A DNA stretch of 42,473 nucleotides from an uncultured Clostridia bacterium (GTDB taxonomy: Bacteria > Bacillota > Clostridia > Christensenellales > Borkfalkiaceae). The notes under the pieces are model-generated. The model searched no databases. It was not told the origin of the DNA and saw only the letters and a list, made by a program, of their open reading frames with translations. Both the position numbers and the translations under genes were made by a program. Positions 33,023 through 41,335 of this stretch are shown in pieces (positions within the stretch are counted from its first letter, which is position 1; each line of letters starts with the position of its first letter). Location: NCBI GenBank assembly GCA_944375795.1, contig CALWAU010000086.1:1-42473 (forward strand), in the 5' to 3' direction.

Positions 33023-33964
33023 TCAATCGTCCTGCGACGATTTGGACTGCACGGCAAAGAATACGACCGCGTTGAGCGCCCCGACGATGAGCATCACGAG
33101 AATGGCGCCTGCAATCGTGACGCTGGACGATTGCAGCACGTTGCGATAGTTATTGAACAGATACAGGACGGGCGTGAGCGTGGATTCCGTCGGCCCGCCG
33201 TTGGTCATCAGGAACGGGAGCTCGAACATGGTCAGCGAGCTTGTCAGCAACCCCACGATGGTCAGAAGAAAATAATTGACCATGCTCGGAAGGGTGATTT
33301 TCGCAAGCTTTATCAACCAGCCCGCGCCGTCCAGCGTCGCCGCCTCATAATAATCCTTCGGGATATTGATGAGCCCCGCATACATCACCAGCGAATTATA
33401 GCCGAAGCCCAGCCATAGCGTGGGCACGATTACGGCGACCCTCGCCCAGGTGACGTTCATGTCGATGGCGATGGGATCGAGCCCCGCCGCCAGAAGAATG
33501 CCGTTGATGAGTCCGCCGCCGTAATTGGTCATAAACAGAAAGATAATGGCGGCGGCGATGCCCGAAATGAGATACGGGATATAGATAATCATGCGGACGA
33601 ATATCCCGTACCGATTATGGCAGTTTTTCAGGACGTGCGCAAAGGAAAAGGAGAGCAGCAATTGCACCAGGACGATAACTGCGGCAAACAGCAGCGCATT
33701 CCGGAAAGAACGCACAAACGAAGTAGTCCCCAAAATGAGCTTATAATTGTCAAAGCCCACAAACTGCTGCACTTCGGCATACGACCGGTAGTCAAAAAAG
33801 CTGCGGACGATCGCGATGACGAGCGGAATGACGACAAAGATCGTCAGAAGGAGAAAAGCGGGCGCGATCATCGCATATCCCGTGAACGCGTAACGGTATT
33901 TGAATTTGTTTTTTCCGAACAGCTTCTCGTGAAAGGAGCGCCTGACCTGTCCGTCCGTCCTCAT
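33023..33964 (-). CDS. carbohydrate ABC transporter permease (MalF/CUT1 type)
   Basis: A 313-aa permease. A hydrophilic N-terminus with KNKFKYRYAFTGYAMIAPAF leads into the first helix, and the EAA loop DYYEAATLDGAGWLIKLAKI faces the ATPase. An ATG at 33982 overlaps the stop of the binding-protein gene, but the ATG at 33964 has GGAGGG seven bases upstream and is preferred. Forms the translocation pore with the MalG-type partner. Confidence 0.93.
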   Translation of the reverse strand: MRTDGQVRRSFHEKLFGKNKFKYRYAFTGYAMIAPAFLLLTIFVVIPLVIAIVRSFFDYRSYAEVQQFVGFDNYKLILGTTSFVRSFRNALLFAAVIVLVQLLLSFSFAHVLKNCHNRYGIFVRMIIYIPYLISGIAAAIIFLFMTNYGGGLINGILLAAGLDPIAIDMNVTWARVAVIVPTLWLGFGYNSLVMYAGLINIPKDYYEAATLDGAGWLIKLAKITLPSMVNYFLLTIVGLLTSSLTMFELPFLMTNGGPTESTLTPVLYLFNNYRNVLQSSSVTIAGAILVMLIVGALNAVVFFAVQSKSSQDD

Positions 33965-33978
33965 GATTTTTCCCTCCG

Positions 33979-35370
33979 TCATTGCAGGCGGGGATTATTG
34001 CCCGCCAGGCCGTTGTTTTCGATAATCTTCTGAATCTCCGAAATTACGCCGTCTATCCGCGCATTCCAGCTCGCTTCCCAACCCATGCCGTCCAGGACGT
34101 CGATGACGATATTCTGCATCAGTCCGATCACCTGCGTATTGATGTCGAACGTATAAATGGATTCGGGAATGGCACTGTCGGCAATTTTCCCGACAGTATC
34201 CAGCCACTCCGAGGGACAGGCGGAAGAGGTATCCTTCGCGTCCACTTTTTCCTGAATGCTCTTGCGGGGAATGGTTTTGGAATAATGCGCCGCCTCGAAA
34301 TAGCGTTCCGGTGCCGAAGTATCTTCCCCCGCGGCGAGATATTCGATGATCTTCGCGGCCGCCTCGGGATTCTTCGATTTCGCATCGATCACCAGTGCCC
34401 AGCCGCCGTTGGTGGCCGTCGTGCCCTTATCCGCCCCGCCGTTCAGCGTGGGGATGGTTGCCGCGCCGATATTTTCCGCCATATCCGCGCCGTAGGATTC
34501 CATGATTTCCGCAATCGCCCAACTGCCCGTATAGGCAATGGCCACCTTTCCGTCGCAAAGGTCGATGATCTGATCGTTGTAGCCCGTGGACCAGGTGACC
34601 GGGACATAACCGTTGCCGTAAAGCTCCGCATAAAATTTCGCCAGCTGCTTATAGGCGTCCGAATCGACGATGATTTCCGTCCAATCCTCGCTGAGGCAGA
34701 CGTCGCCGCCCGTGAGATTGGCCTGCAATCCCTGAGTCGCCCAGCCCGCTTCGTCGAAATCAAACCCGAGCATCGGATACTTGCCCTGATTCTGAGGCAT
34801 GACAGTCTTCAGTTTTTCACATGCGGCATACAGATCCTCGAAAGACCATTCTTCGATATCCGAATAATCCACGCCCGCCTGCTCCAAGAGGTCTTTGCGG
34901 TAATACATCACCGCTCCCGGCTCGGTCAGCTGAGGATACGCATAATAGTGTCCGTCGTAAACGACCAGCTCCTTTGCCGTATCCTTCAGGTCCTCGAAGG
35001 AAGAAGCGGGCAGGAGGTCGTCGAGCGCCAGAATGGTGTTTCCCCGCACCTCGCTGTACAAATTGGTATAGGACACCTGATAGATATCGGGCGCCGTTCC
35101 GTTGTCCTGCGCGGCGGCGAGCGCATCTCCGAAGCCGTCCTCCGAAATAAAGCGGTAGGAGATATGAAGCATGTCCGTCTTGTCCTTGTTGAAATCATCC
35201 ATAATGGACGTCATGACTTCGTTGCTCCAATCCTCGAAATCGCGCAGCCAGACGGTGACGACCGTAGCGCCCTCCTCGGGGCCGTCGTCGTTTCCGCCGC
35301 AGGCCGCGGCCGTTCCCGCCGTACAGACCAACGCCGTCAGAAGAGCGCCGATCTTTTTCCAGTTTTTCAT
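33979..35370 (-). CDS. extracellular sugar-binding lipoprotein of an ABC importer
   Basis: A 463-aa family-1 solute-binding protein. The signal peptide MKNWKKIGALLTALVCTAGT ends in a lipobox-like TAAAC with C24 the probable lipidated residue, followed by a short linker GGNDDGPEEG. The mature part has the typical SBP_bac_1 blocks APDIYQVSYTNL, YYAYPQLTEPGAVMYYRKDL and KVAIAYTGSWAIAE. It is the first gene after the strong promoter, with AAGGAGG before ATG 35370. Its position beside GH172/GH183 genes suggests arabino-oligosaccharide binding; the sequence itself does not reveal the ligand. Confidence 0.94.
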   Translation of the reverse strand: MKNWKKIGALLTALVCTAGTAAACGGNDDGPEEGATVVTVWLRDFEDWSNEVMTSIMDDFNKDKTDMLHISYRFISEDGFGDALAAAQDNGTAPDIYQVSYTNLYSEVRGNTILALDDLLPASSFEDLKDTAKELVVYDGHYYAYPQLTEPGAVMYYRKDLLEQAGVDYSDIEEWSFEDLYAACEKLKTVMPQNQGKYPMLGFDFDEAGWATQGLQANLTGGDVCLSEDWTEIIVDSDAYKQLAKFYAELYGNGYVPVTWSTGYNDQIIDLCDGKVAIAYTGSWAIAEIMESYGADMAENIGAATIPTLNGGADKGTTATNGGWALVIDAKSKNPEAAAKIIEYLAAGEDTSAPERYFEAAHYSKTIPRKSIQEKVDAKDTSSACPSEWLDTVGKIADSAIPESIYTFDINTQVIGLMQNIVIDVLDGMGWEASWNARIDGVISEIQKIIENNGLAGNNPRLQ

Positions 35371-35425
35371 ACGTTTTTCCTCCTTTCTTTGTTTATTATT
35401 CGCATTTCTGCGTATTTCTTAATTA

Positions 35426-35439
35426 TGGTATCGATATCA
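35426..35439. promoter_or_regulatory. LacI-type operator O2
   Basis: TGGTATCGATATCA differs from the palindrome TGATATCGATATCA by one base and has the central CG typical of LacI-family sites. It lies in the transcribed leader 56 bases upstream of the binding-protein ATG. Its centre is 66 bp from that of O1, compatible with looping. Confidence 0.65.
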
Positions 35440-35490
35440 CATAGCCGCTAAAAAAACACAATCACTTTGTCGGAACAAAATACAATCGTG

Positions 35491-35506
35491 CTGATATCGA
35501 TATCAG
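35491..35506. promoter_or_regulatory. LacI-type operator O1
   Basis: CTGATATCGATATCAG is a perfect 16-bp palindrome with central CG, located about 10-25 bases downstream of the predicted transcription start. A bound LacI-family repressor there would block initiation or elongation. Confidence 0.75.
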
Positions 35507-35521
35507 ATTTTCTATGATTTT

Positions 35522-35550
35522 ATTATAACACGGTTGTCTGTACTTGTCAA
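35522..35550 (-). promoter_or_regulatory. main promoter of the carbohydrate operon
   Basis: Minus strand TTGACA (35550-35545), 17-base spacer, TATAAT (35527-35522): both boxes are perfect consensus. It probably drives the binding-protein, permease, GH172, surface-protein, GH183, LacI, isomerase and kinase genes. Confidence 0.9.
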
Positions 35551-35626
35551 TACCTTTTTTGAAAATTCTTCAAATTTTTTTGCCTCTTGCACTTTTGAAA
35601 TTTTCATGTGATTTTTTCGAGTATGC

Positions 35627-35659
35627 AAAAGACCTTCCGCGCAATCGATGCGAAAGGTC
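35627..35659 (-). terminator. terminator of the broken GH172 gene
   Basis: GACCTTCCGC (35631-35640) pairs with GCGAAAGGTC (35650-35659) with one G.T pair. T4 follows on the minus strand. It separates the broken GH172 unit from the main operon promoter. Confidence 0.75.
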
Positions 35660-35697
35660 CTTTCTGCTGATTATTCTTGCGGCGCCGGCCGCAAATT

Positions 35698-36793
35698 CTA
35701 TCGCTTGTCCGCGGGGGCAATGTTGCCCCAAAGCACATCCCCGTCCGACAGCGGCAACCGCGCCTTTACGGGAGGCAGGGGCGGCATGGGCTTGTGCGGC
35801 TCCGTCTGATACCAATACGCCGTAGAGGACCAGTCGTCGCTGCGGTGATTGTCGTGCCCGTGCTCTATCGTGACGCGGATATTCTTTTCAAACATGACGG
35901 GGTCCTGGATGTGATAGCGGTAATAGGTGATCTTCCCCATCCAGTTGTCCTTCCCGCCCAGTATGATGCCGTGGTAGGGCGCCGAATATTCCTGCTGCGG
36001 GCACCAGGCCATGTTAACATAATCTTCCGTACCCGTGCCGTGCAGGGAAGGCGTCTTTTCATCGTCGATGAAAATCATGTCGTCCCCTTCTCCCGGCCAG
36101 TTCCAGAGCGCGGAATCGCTCAGATTGTGGATATTGAGATTACAGCCGCAGTAATGACCTCTGCCCTCCGCTTCCAGAACGACATAATTGTCCTCTCCCG
36201 TCGTATTTTTCCCCGAAAAACACCAATCGTTGTGGGAAGCAAATTCGCTCTCCTCCCTCCCCTTCGTGGGGCACTCGCGGTGCCAGACGGCGTGAAAATA
36301 CAGCGCGTCCTCGGGCAGGGAAGCCCTTTCCTCGTAATCGATGTAATAATAGAGAAAAATCTCTTTATCGCACGAATTGACCGCCTCTATCCGCGCCCCT
36401 TTCCGGAAGGGCATGGGCCACCAGCAATTCAGCCCGCTTCCGCCCTGCGGACTCATCTGCAGGGGGGGCGGAAACAAAATTCCGGCTCATGCCGTGCCCC
36501 ATGCCGAAAAAATCGCCGAGCGGGACTTCGGCCGAAGGATTTTCCTCCCCGTCCCAATACATGCGCAGGACAATTTTCCGCAAGAGAAATTCTTCCCCGG
36601 AAGGAGAAGCGACGGTCATCCAGATATGCGTGACGATCCCGCAGCCAGAAATGTCCGCCAGCGGCTTCGTCTCCCCGGCGGAAAGGACAAAATAGTCCTC
36701 GTTTCCACCGGAACGGTCGAAACTCGACGCCCGGCGGCGTCTGCCTTCGCGCGCCAAAAAGATACTGCTTAAATCCGCTGCACCTTCTCTCAT
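35698..36793 (-). pseudogene. GH172 (DUF2961) gene disrupted by a +1 frameshift in a C7 tract
   Basis: Residues 1-113 lie in one frame (MREGAADLSSIFLAREGR..., LGDFFGMGHGMSRNFVSAP) and the rest in another, resuming PLQMSPQ and running to the stop at 35698. The switch is at a run of seven C on the coding strand (36468-36462); six would restore an intact 364-aa GH172 enzyme. Both catalytic glutamate motifs, WPGEGDDM and GTGTEDY, remain in the second frame. GAGGGAATAAGGT precedes the ATG at 36793. It may be a decayed duplicate, a phase-variable gene, or a homopolymer error in the assembly. Confidence 0.85.
35770..36350. repeat. 581-bp near-identical tract, copy B (within broken GH172)
   Basis: Partner of 31101-31681, same orientation, offset 4669 bp, no gaps. 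The flanking N-terminal thirds of the two genes are far more divergent than this tract. Confidence 0.9.
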
Positions 36794-36868
36794 ACCTTAT
36801 TCCCTCAATTTTCATTTTGTCTTTTTTGTCTTTCGTCTTTCGGCAAACAGACCCCTTCTGTCATTTCT

Positions 36869-36889
36869 CCCGGCGGTGTTGCCGCCGGG
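36869..36889 (-). terminator. possible hairpin terminator after nfnB
   Basis: CCCGGCGG (36869-36876) pairs with CCGCCGGG (36882-36889). It lies just past the nfnB stop codon on the minus strand but lacks a T tract, so it may be only a stabilising hairpin. Confidence 0.4.
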
Positions 36890-36899
36890 GAAAGTGCAC

Positions 36900-38327
36900 T
36901 CAGTTGTTTTTGCCCTTGATATATTCGTCTATCGCTTTCGCCGCGACCTTACCGGCACCCATGGCTTTGATGACCGTCGCCGCACCCGTCGCCGCGTCGC
37001 CGCCGCAATACACGCCCTCCAACGACGTTTTGCCGTTTTCGTCCACCGCGATTTCGCCCCGCTTCAACGTTTCGAGGCCGGGCGTCGTCGCTTTGAGCAG
37101 CGGGTTGGGTGAGGTCCCGAGAGACATGATGACGCAATCCACGTCCAGCGTAAATTCGCTGCCGGGGATCTCCTTGGGGGAGCGCCTGCCGCTCGCGTCC
37201 GGCTCACCGAGCTCCATGCGGATACATTCGATCCCCTTCACCCAACCGTAAGAAGGGTCGCGGGGGTTGTCCGTATCGGTGGGAAGGATGCGGGTGGGAT
37301 TGGTCAGAAGATCAAATATAATCCCTTCCTCTTTCGCGTGTTCCACTTCCTCGCGGCGGGCGGGAAGTTCCTCTTCGCCGCGGCGGTAAATGATGTGCAC
37401 GTCGGCGCCCAGGCGCTTGGCCGTACGCGCGGCGTCCATCGCGACGTTGCCGCCGCCCACGACCGCCACTCTCTTACCGTGCTGAATGGGCGTAGTGCTG
37501 TCCGGCTTGTACGCCTTCATCAGATTGGAACGGGTAAGAAATTCGTTGGCGGAATACACGCCGTTGAGATTTTCTCCGGGGATATTCATGAAACGGGGAA
37601 GCCCCGCGCCCGAGCCGATGAAAACCGCCTCGTAGCCGTATTCGTTTTTGAGCTCCTCGATGGAAATGACGCGGCCGATAACCATGTCCGTTTCGATCTT
37701 CACGCCGAGATCCTTGAGGTTGTCCACCTCCTTCTGCACGATGGCTTTGGGGAGACGGAATTCGGGAATGCCGTAGACGAGCACGCCGCCCGCCACGTGC
37801 AAAGCCTCGTAAATGGTCACTTCGTAACCCATTTTGGCGAGGTCGCCCGCGCAGGTAAGCCCTGCGGGGCCGGAGCCTATCACGGCGACCTTATGCCCGT
37901 TGGAGGGCACGCGCGCCGCCTTCTCTTTGGCGTGTGCGTTATGATAATCGGCGACAAAACGCTCGAGGCGGCCGATGCCGACCGATTCGCAGCCCGCCTT
38001 GATGCCGCGGGTGCATTTCCCCTCGCACTGCGTCTCCTGCGGGCAGACGCGGCCGCAGACCGCGGGCAGGGAGCTGGACATCGCGATGACCTGATACGCG
38101 CCCTCGAAGTCCCCTTCCGCCACCTTGGAGATAAATTCGGGAATAGCGATGTTTACGGGGCAGCCGGCCACGCAGGGACGGGTCTTGCAGCCGAGGCAGC
38201 GTTTCGCCTCGTCCACCGCCATCTCCGCGGTATAGCCGAGCGCGACTTCCTCAAAATTTCCGTTGCGCACGTCGGGCACCTGGGAAGGCATGGGATTTTT
38301 CTTCGGATTCATATTGAACTTGGGCAT
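36900..38327 (-). CDS. nfnB: NADH-dependent ferredoxin:NADP+ oxidoreductase large subunit (NfnB/GltD-like)
   Basis: A 475-aa iron-sulfur flavoprotein. The N-terminal cysteines C44, C47, C52 and C56 (RCLGCKTRPCVAGCP) and C91, C95, C101 and C105 (CGRVCPQETQCEGKC) bind two Fe-S clusters. GSGPAGL at 151-157 binds FAD, and VVGGGNVAMDAARTA binds NADPH. The C-terminus carries the GDAATGAATVIKAM signature. It pairs with the gene immediately upstream, one base apart, as the electron-bifurcating Nfn complex that transfers electrons between NADH, ferredoxin and NADP+. Start 38327 has AAGGAGG upstream. Glutamate synthase small subunit is the related alternative, made unlikely by the NfnA partner. Confidence 0.92.
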   Translation of the reverse strand: MPKFNMNPKKNPMPSQVPDVRNGNFEEVALGYTAEMAVDEAKRCLGCKTRPCVAGCPVNIAIPEFISKVAEGDFEGAYQVIAMSSSLPAVCGRVCPQETQCEGKCTRGIKAGCESVGIGRLERFVADYHNAHAKEKAARVPSNGHKVAVIGSGPAGLTCAGDLAKMGYEVTIYEALHVAGGVLVYGIPEFRLPKAIVQKEVDNLKDLGVKIETDMVIGRVISIEELKNEYGYEAVFIGSGAGLPRFMNIPGENLNGVYSANEFLTRSNLMKAYKPDSTTPIQHGKRVAVVGGGNVAMDAARTAKRLGADVHIIYRRGEEELPARREEVEHAKEEGIIFDLLTNPTRILPTDTDNPRDPSYGWVKGIECIRMELGEPDASGRRSPKEIPGSEFTLDVDCVIMSLGTSPNPLLKATTPGLETLKRGEIAVDENGKTSLEGVYCGGDAATGAATVIKAMGAGKVAAKAIDEYIKGKNN

Positions 38328-38328
38328 G

Positions 38329-39171
38329 TCACTGTACCTCCTTGCGGAACAGATTGCACGTTTCCTCTCTCGCTTTCTTTTCGAAACCGGCATAGGTGCG
38401 GGAACGGCTCATCGCTTCGTCGAAATCGATCTCGTGGCCGTCGAAATCGGGGCCGTCCACGCAGGCGAATTTCATCTTTCCGCCCACGGTCAGGCGGCAG
38501 CAGCCGCACATCCCCGTCCCGTCGATCATGATGGGGTTCATGCTGGCGACCGTCTTGATGCCGTAGGGCTTGGTCGCCGCGCAGACGAATTTCATCATGA
38601 TGAGCGGCCCGATCGTGATGACTTCGTCAAAGGTCTCCCCCTTTTGAAGAAGCTCGTTCAGGGGCACGCAGACGTTCCCCTGCCTGCCGTACGAGCCGTC
38701 GTCCGTCATCATGTAGAAATTCTTGCTCGCCGCCTTGAATTCGTCTTCGAGAATGACGAGATCTTTGGTGCGGAAGCCTATGATGGAAGTGACCTCGCAG
38801 CCGAGCGCCGCCAGCTCCTTGGCGACGGGCAGAGCGATGGCGCAGCCGACGCCGCCGCCGACCACGCACACCTTTTTCAGCCCTTCCACTTCGGTGGGCC
38901 TGCCCAAGGGGCCGACGAAATCGGCGATATACTCGCCCGCTTCCTTATGATTGAGCTTTTCCGTCGTGGCGCCCACGATCTGGAAAATGATGTCCACCGT
39001 CCCCTTCTCCCGATCGTAGTCGGCGACGGTCAGGGGAATGCGTTCCCCGTTCTCGTCCACGCGCAGTATGATAAACTGTCCGGGGCGGGCTTTTCTGGCG
39101 ACGAACGGCGCGTCGATCACCATGCGGGTGACCGTCGGGTTCAGCGCTTCTTTGGCGATAATACGATACAT
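38329..39171 (-). CDS. nfnA: NADH-dependent ferredoxin:NADP+ oxidoreductase small subunit (NfnA)
   Basis: A 280-aa ferredoxin-NADP+ reductase-like subunit. It has the FAD-binding RPGQFIILR and the NAD-binding VCVVGGGVGCAIALPVA, and the C-terminal [2Fe-2S] cysteines in GTGMCGCCRL plus FACVDGPDFDGHEIDF. The ATG at 39171 is preferred over an in-frame TTG at 39189 because AAGGAGA lies eight bases before it. It is co-transcribed with nfnB. Confidence 0.93.
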   Translation of the reverse strand: MYRIIAKEALNPTVTRMVIDAPFVARKARPGQFIILRVDENGERIPLTVADYDREKGTVDIIFQIVGATTEKLNHKEAGEYIADFVGPLGRPTEVEGLKKVCVVGGGVGCAIALPVAKELAALGCEVTSIIGFRTKDLVILEDEFKAASKNFYMMTDDGSYGRQGNVCVPLNELLQKGETFDEVITIGPLIMMKFVCAATKPYGIKTVASMNPIMIDGTGMCGCCRLTVGGKMKFACVDGPDFDGHEIDFDEAMSRSRTYAGFEKKAREETCNLFRKEVQ

Positions 39172-39240
39172 CTCAACATCTCCTTGCACTTATTTTTTAC
39201 CGATGACGCCGGGCAACTCCGTTCTCCGGCACCGTTATTT

Positions 39241-39268
39241 ATTATACCATATTTTACGAAATTGTCAA
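39241..39268 (-). promoter_or_regulatory. sigma-A promoter of nfnAB
   Basis: Minus strand TTGACA (39268-39263), 16-base spacer, TATAAT (39246-39241). Confidence 0.85.
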
Positions 39269-39339
39269 GGACATAGCGGGGGAAATATCCACCTTCCCAA
39301 AAATTTACACATTTTTTGCGCTTTTTCTCCCCAAAACGT

Positions 39340-39368
39340 TTGCCTTTCCCCGCCCGAAAGAGTATAAT
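39340..39368 (+). promoter_or_regulatory. sigma-A promoter of the antiporter gene
   Basis: TTGCCT (39340-39345), 17-base spacer, TATAAT (39363-39368), with a leader of about 85 bases in which no structure stands out. Confidence 0.65.
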
Positions 39369-39459
39369 GTTGTCCGATTGAAAAAAGTGTGAACAAAACG
39401 TGAAAGCGCGCGGGACTCTTCCCCGCCTTTCCGACCGATAAAAAGGAGCGAAAATCTTT

Positions 39460-40725
39460 ATGTCGCCTTTTGAAATCCTGCTTCCGCTCGCCCTCATCCT
39501 GACCTTAACCAAGCTCATGGGGCTGGGCTCGCAGAAACTCGGGCTTCCCGCCGTCATCGGCATGCTGATCGCGGGGCTTCTGATAGGCCTTCTCGACTAC
39601 ATCCCCTCCGACGCCGTCCATTACCTCTTCTTCTCGGACGACATCCGGGAATGGCTGAGCGTCTTTGCCAAGATCGGCGTCGTGCTCATCATGTTCTCCA
39701 CGGGGCTGAGCACCGACCTCAAACAGCTGAAAGAAGCGGGGCTGCCCTCCGTCGTCATCACTGCTTTCGGCGTCATCTTCCCCTTCGCGCTCGGCACCCT
39801 CGTCGCCTGGGCGTTCAGACAGGGAGACGGACTTTTGGGCCATTTCTTCTACGGCGCCATCCTCACCGCCACCTCCGTGTCCGTCACCGTCGCCGCGCTG
39901 AAAGAGCTCGGCAAACTCAATACCAAGGTGGGGACTTCCATCGTCGCCGCGGCGGTCATCGACGACGTCATCGGCATCGTCATCCTCTCCGTCCTGACCG
40001 GCTTTGCGCCCGAGACGGGGGACGCCTCCGCGCCCGCCCTGCTGCCCGATTGGTGGGTCAACGCCGAATGGTGGCTGGTCTGCATCAAAATCATCGCCTT
40101 TTTCGTCATCGCCGTGGGGCTGGGCATCGGCATCCGCAAGCTCTTCGACAAGATCGAGAGGAAATACCCGCACAACCGCCGGGTGCCCATTCTCGCCATC
40201 GCCGTCTGCTTCCTGTATGCCTATGCCGCGGAAGAGCTGTTCGGCGTGGCGGACATTACCGGCGCGTACGTCGCGGGGCTGGTTCTGGGCGGAACACTGC
40301 GCGAGACCCCCTATGTCGAAGACAAGACGGATATGCTCGGCTATATGTTCTTCTCCCCCATCTTCTTCGCCAACATCGGCATGGATCTCGACTTTTCCGG
40401 CTTCACCGGCTCGTTCGCCCTCTTCGGGCTGTGCTACGTCGTCGCCGCAATCGTCGGCAAGGTGGGCGGCTGCTCGCTGGCGGCAAGGCTGTGCCGCTAT
40501 TCGGGCAAGGACAGCATCCGCGTCGGCTGCGGCATGATGGTGCGCGCGGAAGTCGTCCTCATCTGCACCGAAAAGGGCATTTCCAGCGGTCTCGTCTCCC
40601 CCGCCGTCTATCCCTTCGTCTTTATCATCATCATCCTGACTTCCGTCCTCGCACCCCTCCTTCTGAAACTTTCCTACCGGAAGGACGACGCCATGGGCAA
40701 TACGCCCGTGGAACAGCAGGTATGA
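39460..40725 (+). CDS. CPA2-family cation:proton antiporter (KefB-like)
   Basis: A 421-aa integral membrane protein with about 12-13 helices and the Na+/H+ exchanger fold. Family features include KLGLPAVIGMLIAGLLIG in the first helices, FSTGLSTDLKQL, ATSVSVTVAALKELG, the ion-binding VIDDVIGIVILS and the FFSPIFFANIGMDLDF block, then GMMVRAEVVLICTEKG. No TrkA-N/RCK regulatory domain is attached, so it ends after the membrane part. It probably exchanges Na+ or K+ for protons for pH or salt homeostasis. Monocistronic with promoter and terminator. Confidence 0.93.
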   Translation: MSPFEILLPLALILTLTKLMGLGSQKLGLPAVIGMLIAGLLIGLLDYIPSDAVHYLFFSDDIREWLSVFAKIGVVLIMFSTGLSTDLKQLKEAGLPSVVITAFGVIFPFALGTLVAWAFRQGDGLLGHFFYGAILTATSVSVTVAALKELGKLNTKVGTSIVAAAVIDDVIGIVILSVLTGFAPETGDASAPALLPDWWVNAEWWLVCIKIIAFFVIAVGLGIGIRKLFDKIERKYPHNRRVPILAIAVCFLYAYAAEELFGVADITGAYVAGLVLGGTLRETPYVEDKTDMLGYMFFSPIFFANIGMDLDFSGFTGSFALFGLCYVVAAIVGKVGGCSLAARLCRYSGKDSIRVGCGMMVRAEVVLICTEKGISSGLVSPAVYPFVFIIIILTSVLAPLLLKLSYRKDDAMGNTPVEQQV

Positions 40726-40757
40726 CCGGCAAAGACATACAATTCCCATAAGCCAAA

Positions 40758-40793
40758 AAGGTCTGCCGCTGTTTGCGACAGACCTTCTTTTTT
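40758..40793. terminator. bidirectional terminator after the antiporter gene
   Basis: AAGGTCTG (40758-40765) pairs with CAGACCTT (40779-40786), with an inner CGC/GCG. T tracts lie on both outgoing strands. It serves the converging antiporter and the 135-aa protein gene. Confidence 0.88.
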
Positions 40794-40843
40794 GCATCCG
40801 GCATCCGCCGATCGGCGTCGAAACGACAAGGCGCCTGATCGGA

Positions 40844-41251
40844 CTAACGCTTGCGAAACGTTTCCGCCATCCATTCGTCCAAAATGCGTTCGGCTTTCCG
40901 ATTACGATAATCGCAGAAATCCGCCCAATCCTCTCCTTCCCCTTCGTCATCCAGATCTATGAGCAACTTCCAGGCCGCCTCCCGCGCGTCCCCCGTTTTA
41001 TGCAACAGTGAAAGATATCTTTTCCGATACAGATTTTTGTTTTCTTCTATAAAGCGCAGGGCCTCCTCTTTCAAATTCAAAAAAGGCAAAGCGCCGAGGG
41101 ACTGCGTATCCTCCCCGATTTCGCCGCTCTCCGCGTCCCGATAGCACCTGTCGCCTTCGTCCCATACCCAAAATCTGCCGTCGGGCGAAAAGAACAGCTT
41201 GTCGCCGTCTGCGATTCGTTCGCATATTACCTTTTTTCTCCGTCTGTCCAT
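40844..41251 (-). CDS. uncharacterised 135-aa soluble protein
   Basis: Not recognised. A basic N-terminus (MDRRRKKVICERI) precedes a short segment rich in aromatic and acidic residues (KLFFSPDGRFWVWDEGDRCY), then helical, Glu/Lys/Leu-rich sequence to the end with DLDDEGEGEDWADFCDY near 98-114. There is no signal peptide or membrane segment. AAGGA lies just before ATG 41251. It resembles small cargo or immunity-type proteins only in size and composition; no function is proposed. Confidence 0.6.
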   Translation of the reverse strand: MDRRRKKVICERIADGDKLFFSPDGRFWVWDEGDRCYRDAESGEIGEDTQSLGALPFLNLKEEALRFIEENKNLYRKRYLSLLHKTGDAREAAWKLLIDLDDEGEGEDWADFCDYRNRKAERILDEWMAETFRKR

Positions 41252-41335
41252 ATTCCTTGTCCCGATTCCGACGCGGTAAGCGCGGCGCTCCTTTTTCGGA
41301 TAACCGTTTCGGACGATGCCGCCTCTCCGATCCTT

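Noticed and set aside
21249..36793. Fructan / difructose anhydride utilisation as the main reading of the GH172 locus
   Set aside because: GH172 includes fructofuranosidases, so this stays possible. The GH183 pair and the arabinose-5-phosphate isomerase are not explained by fructose and fit D-arabinose better.
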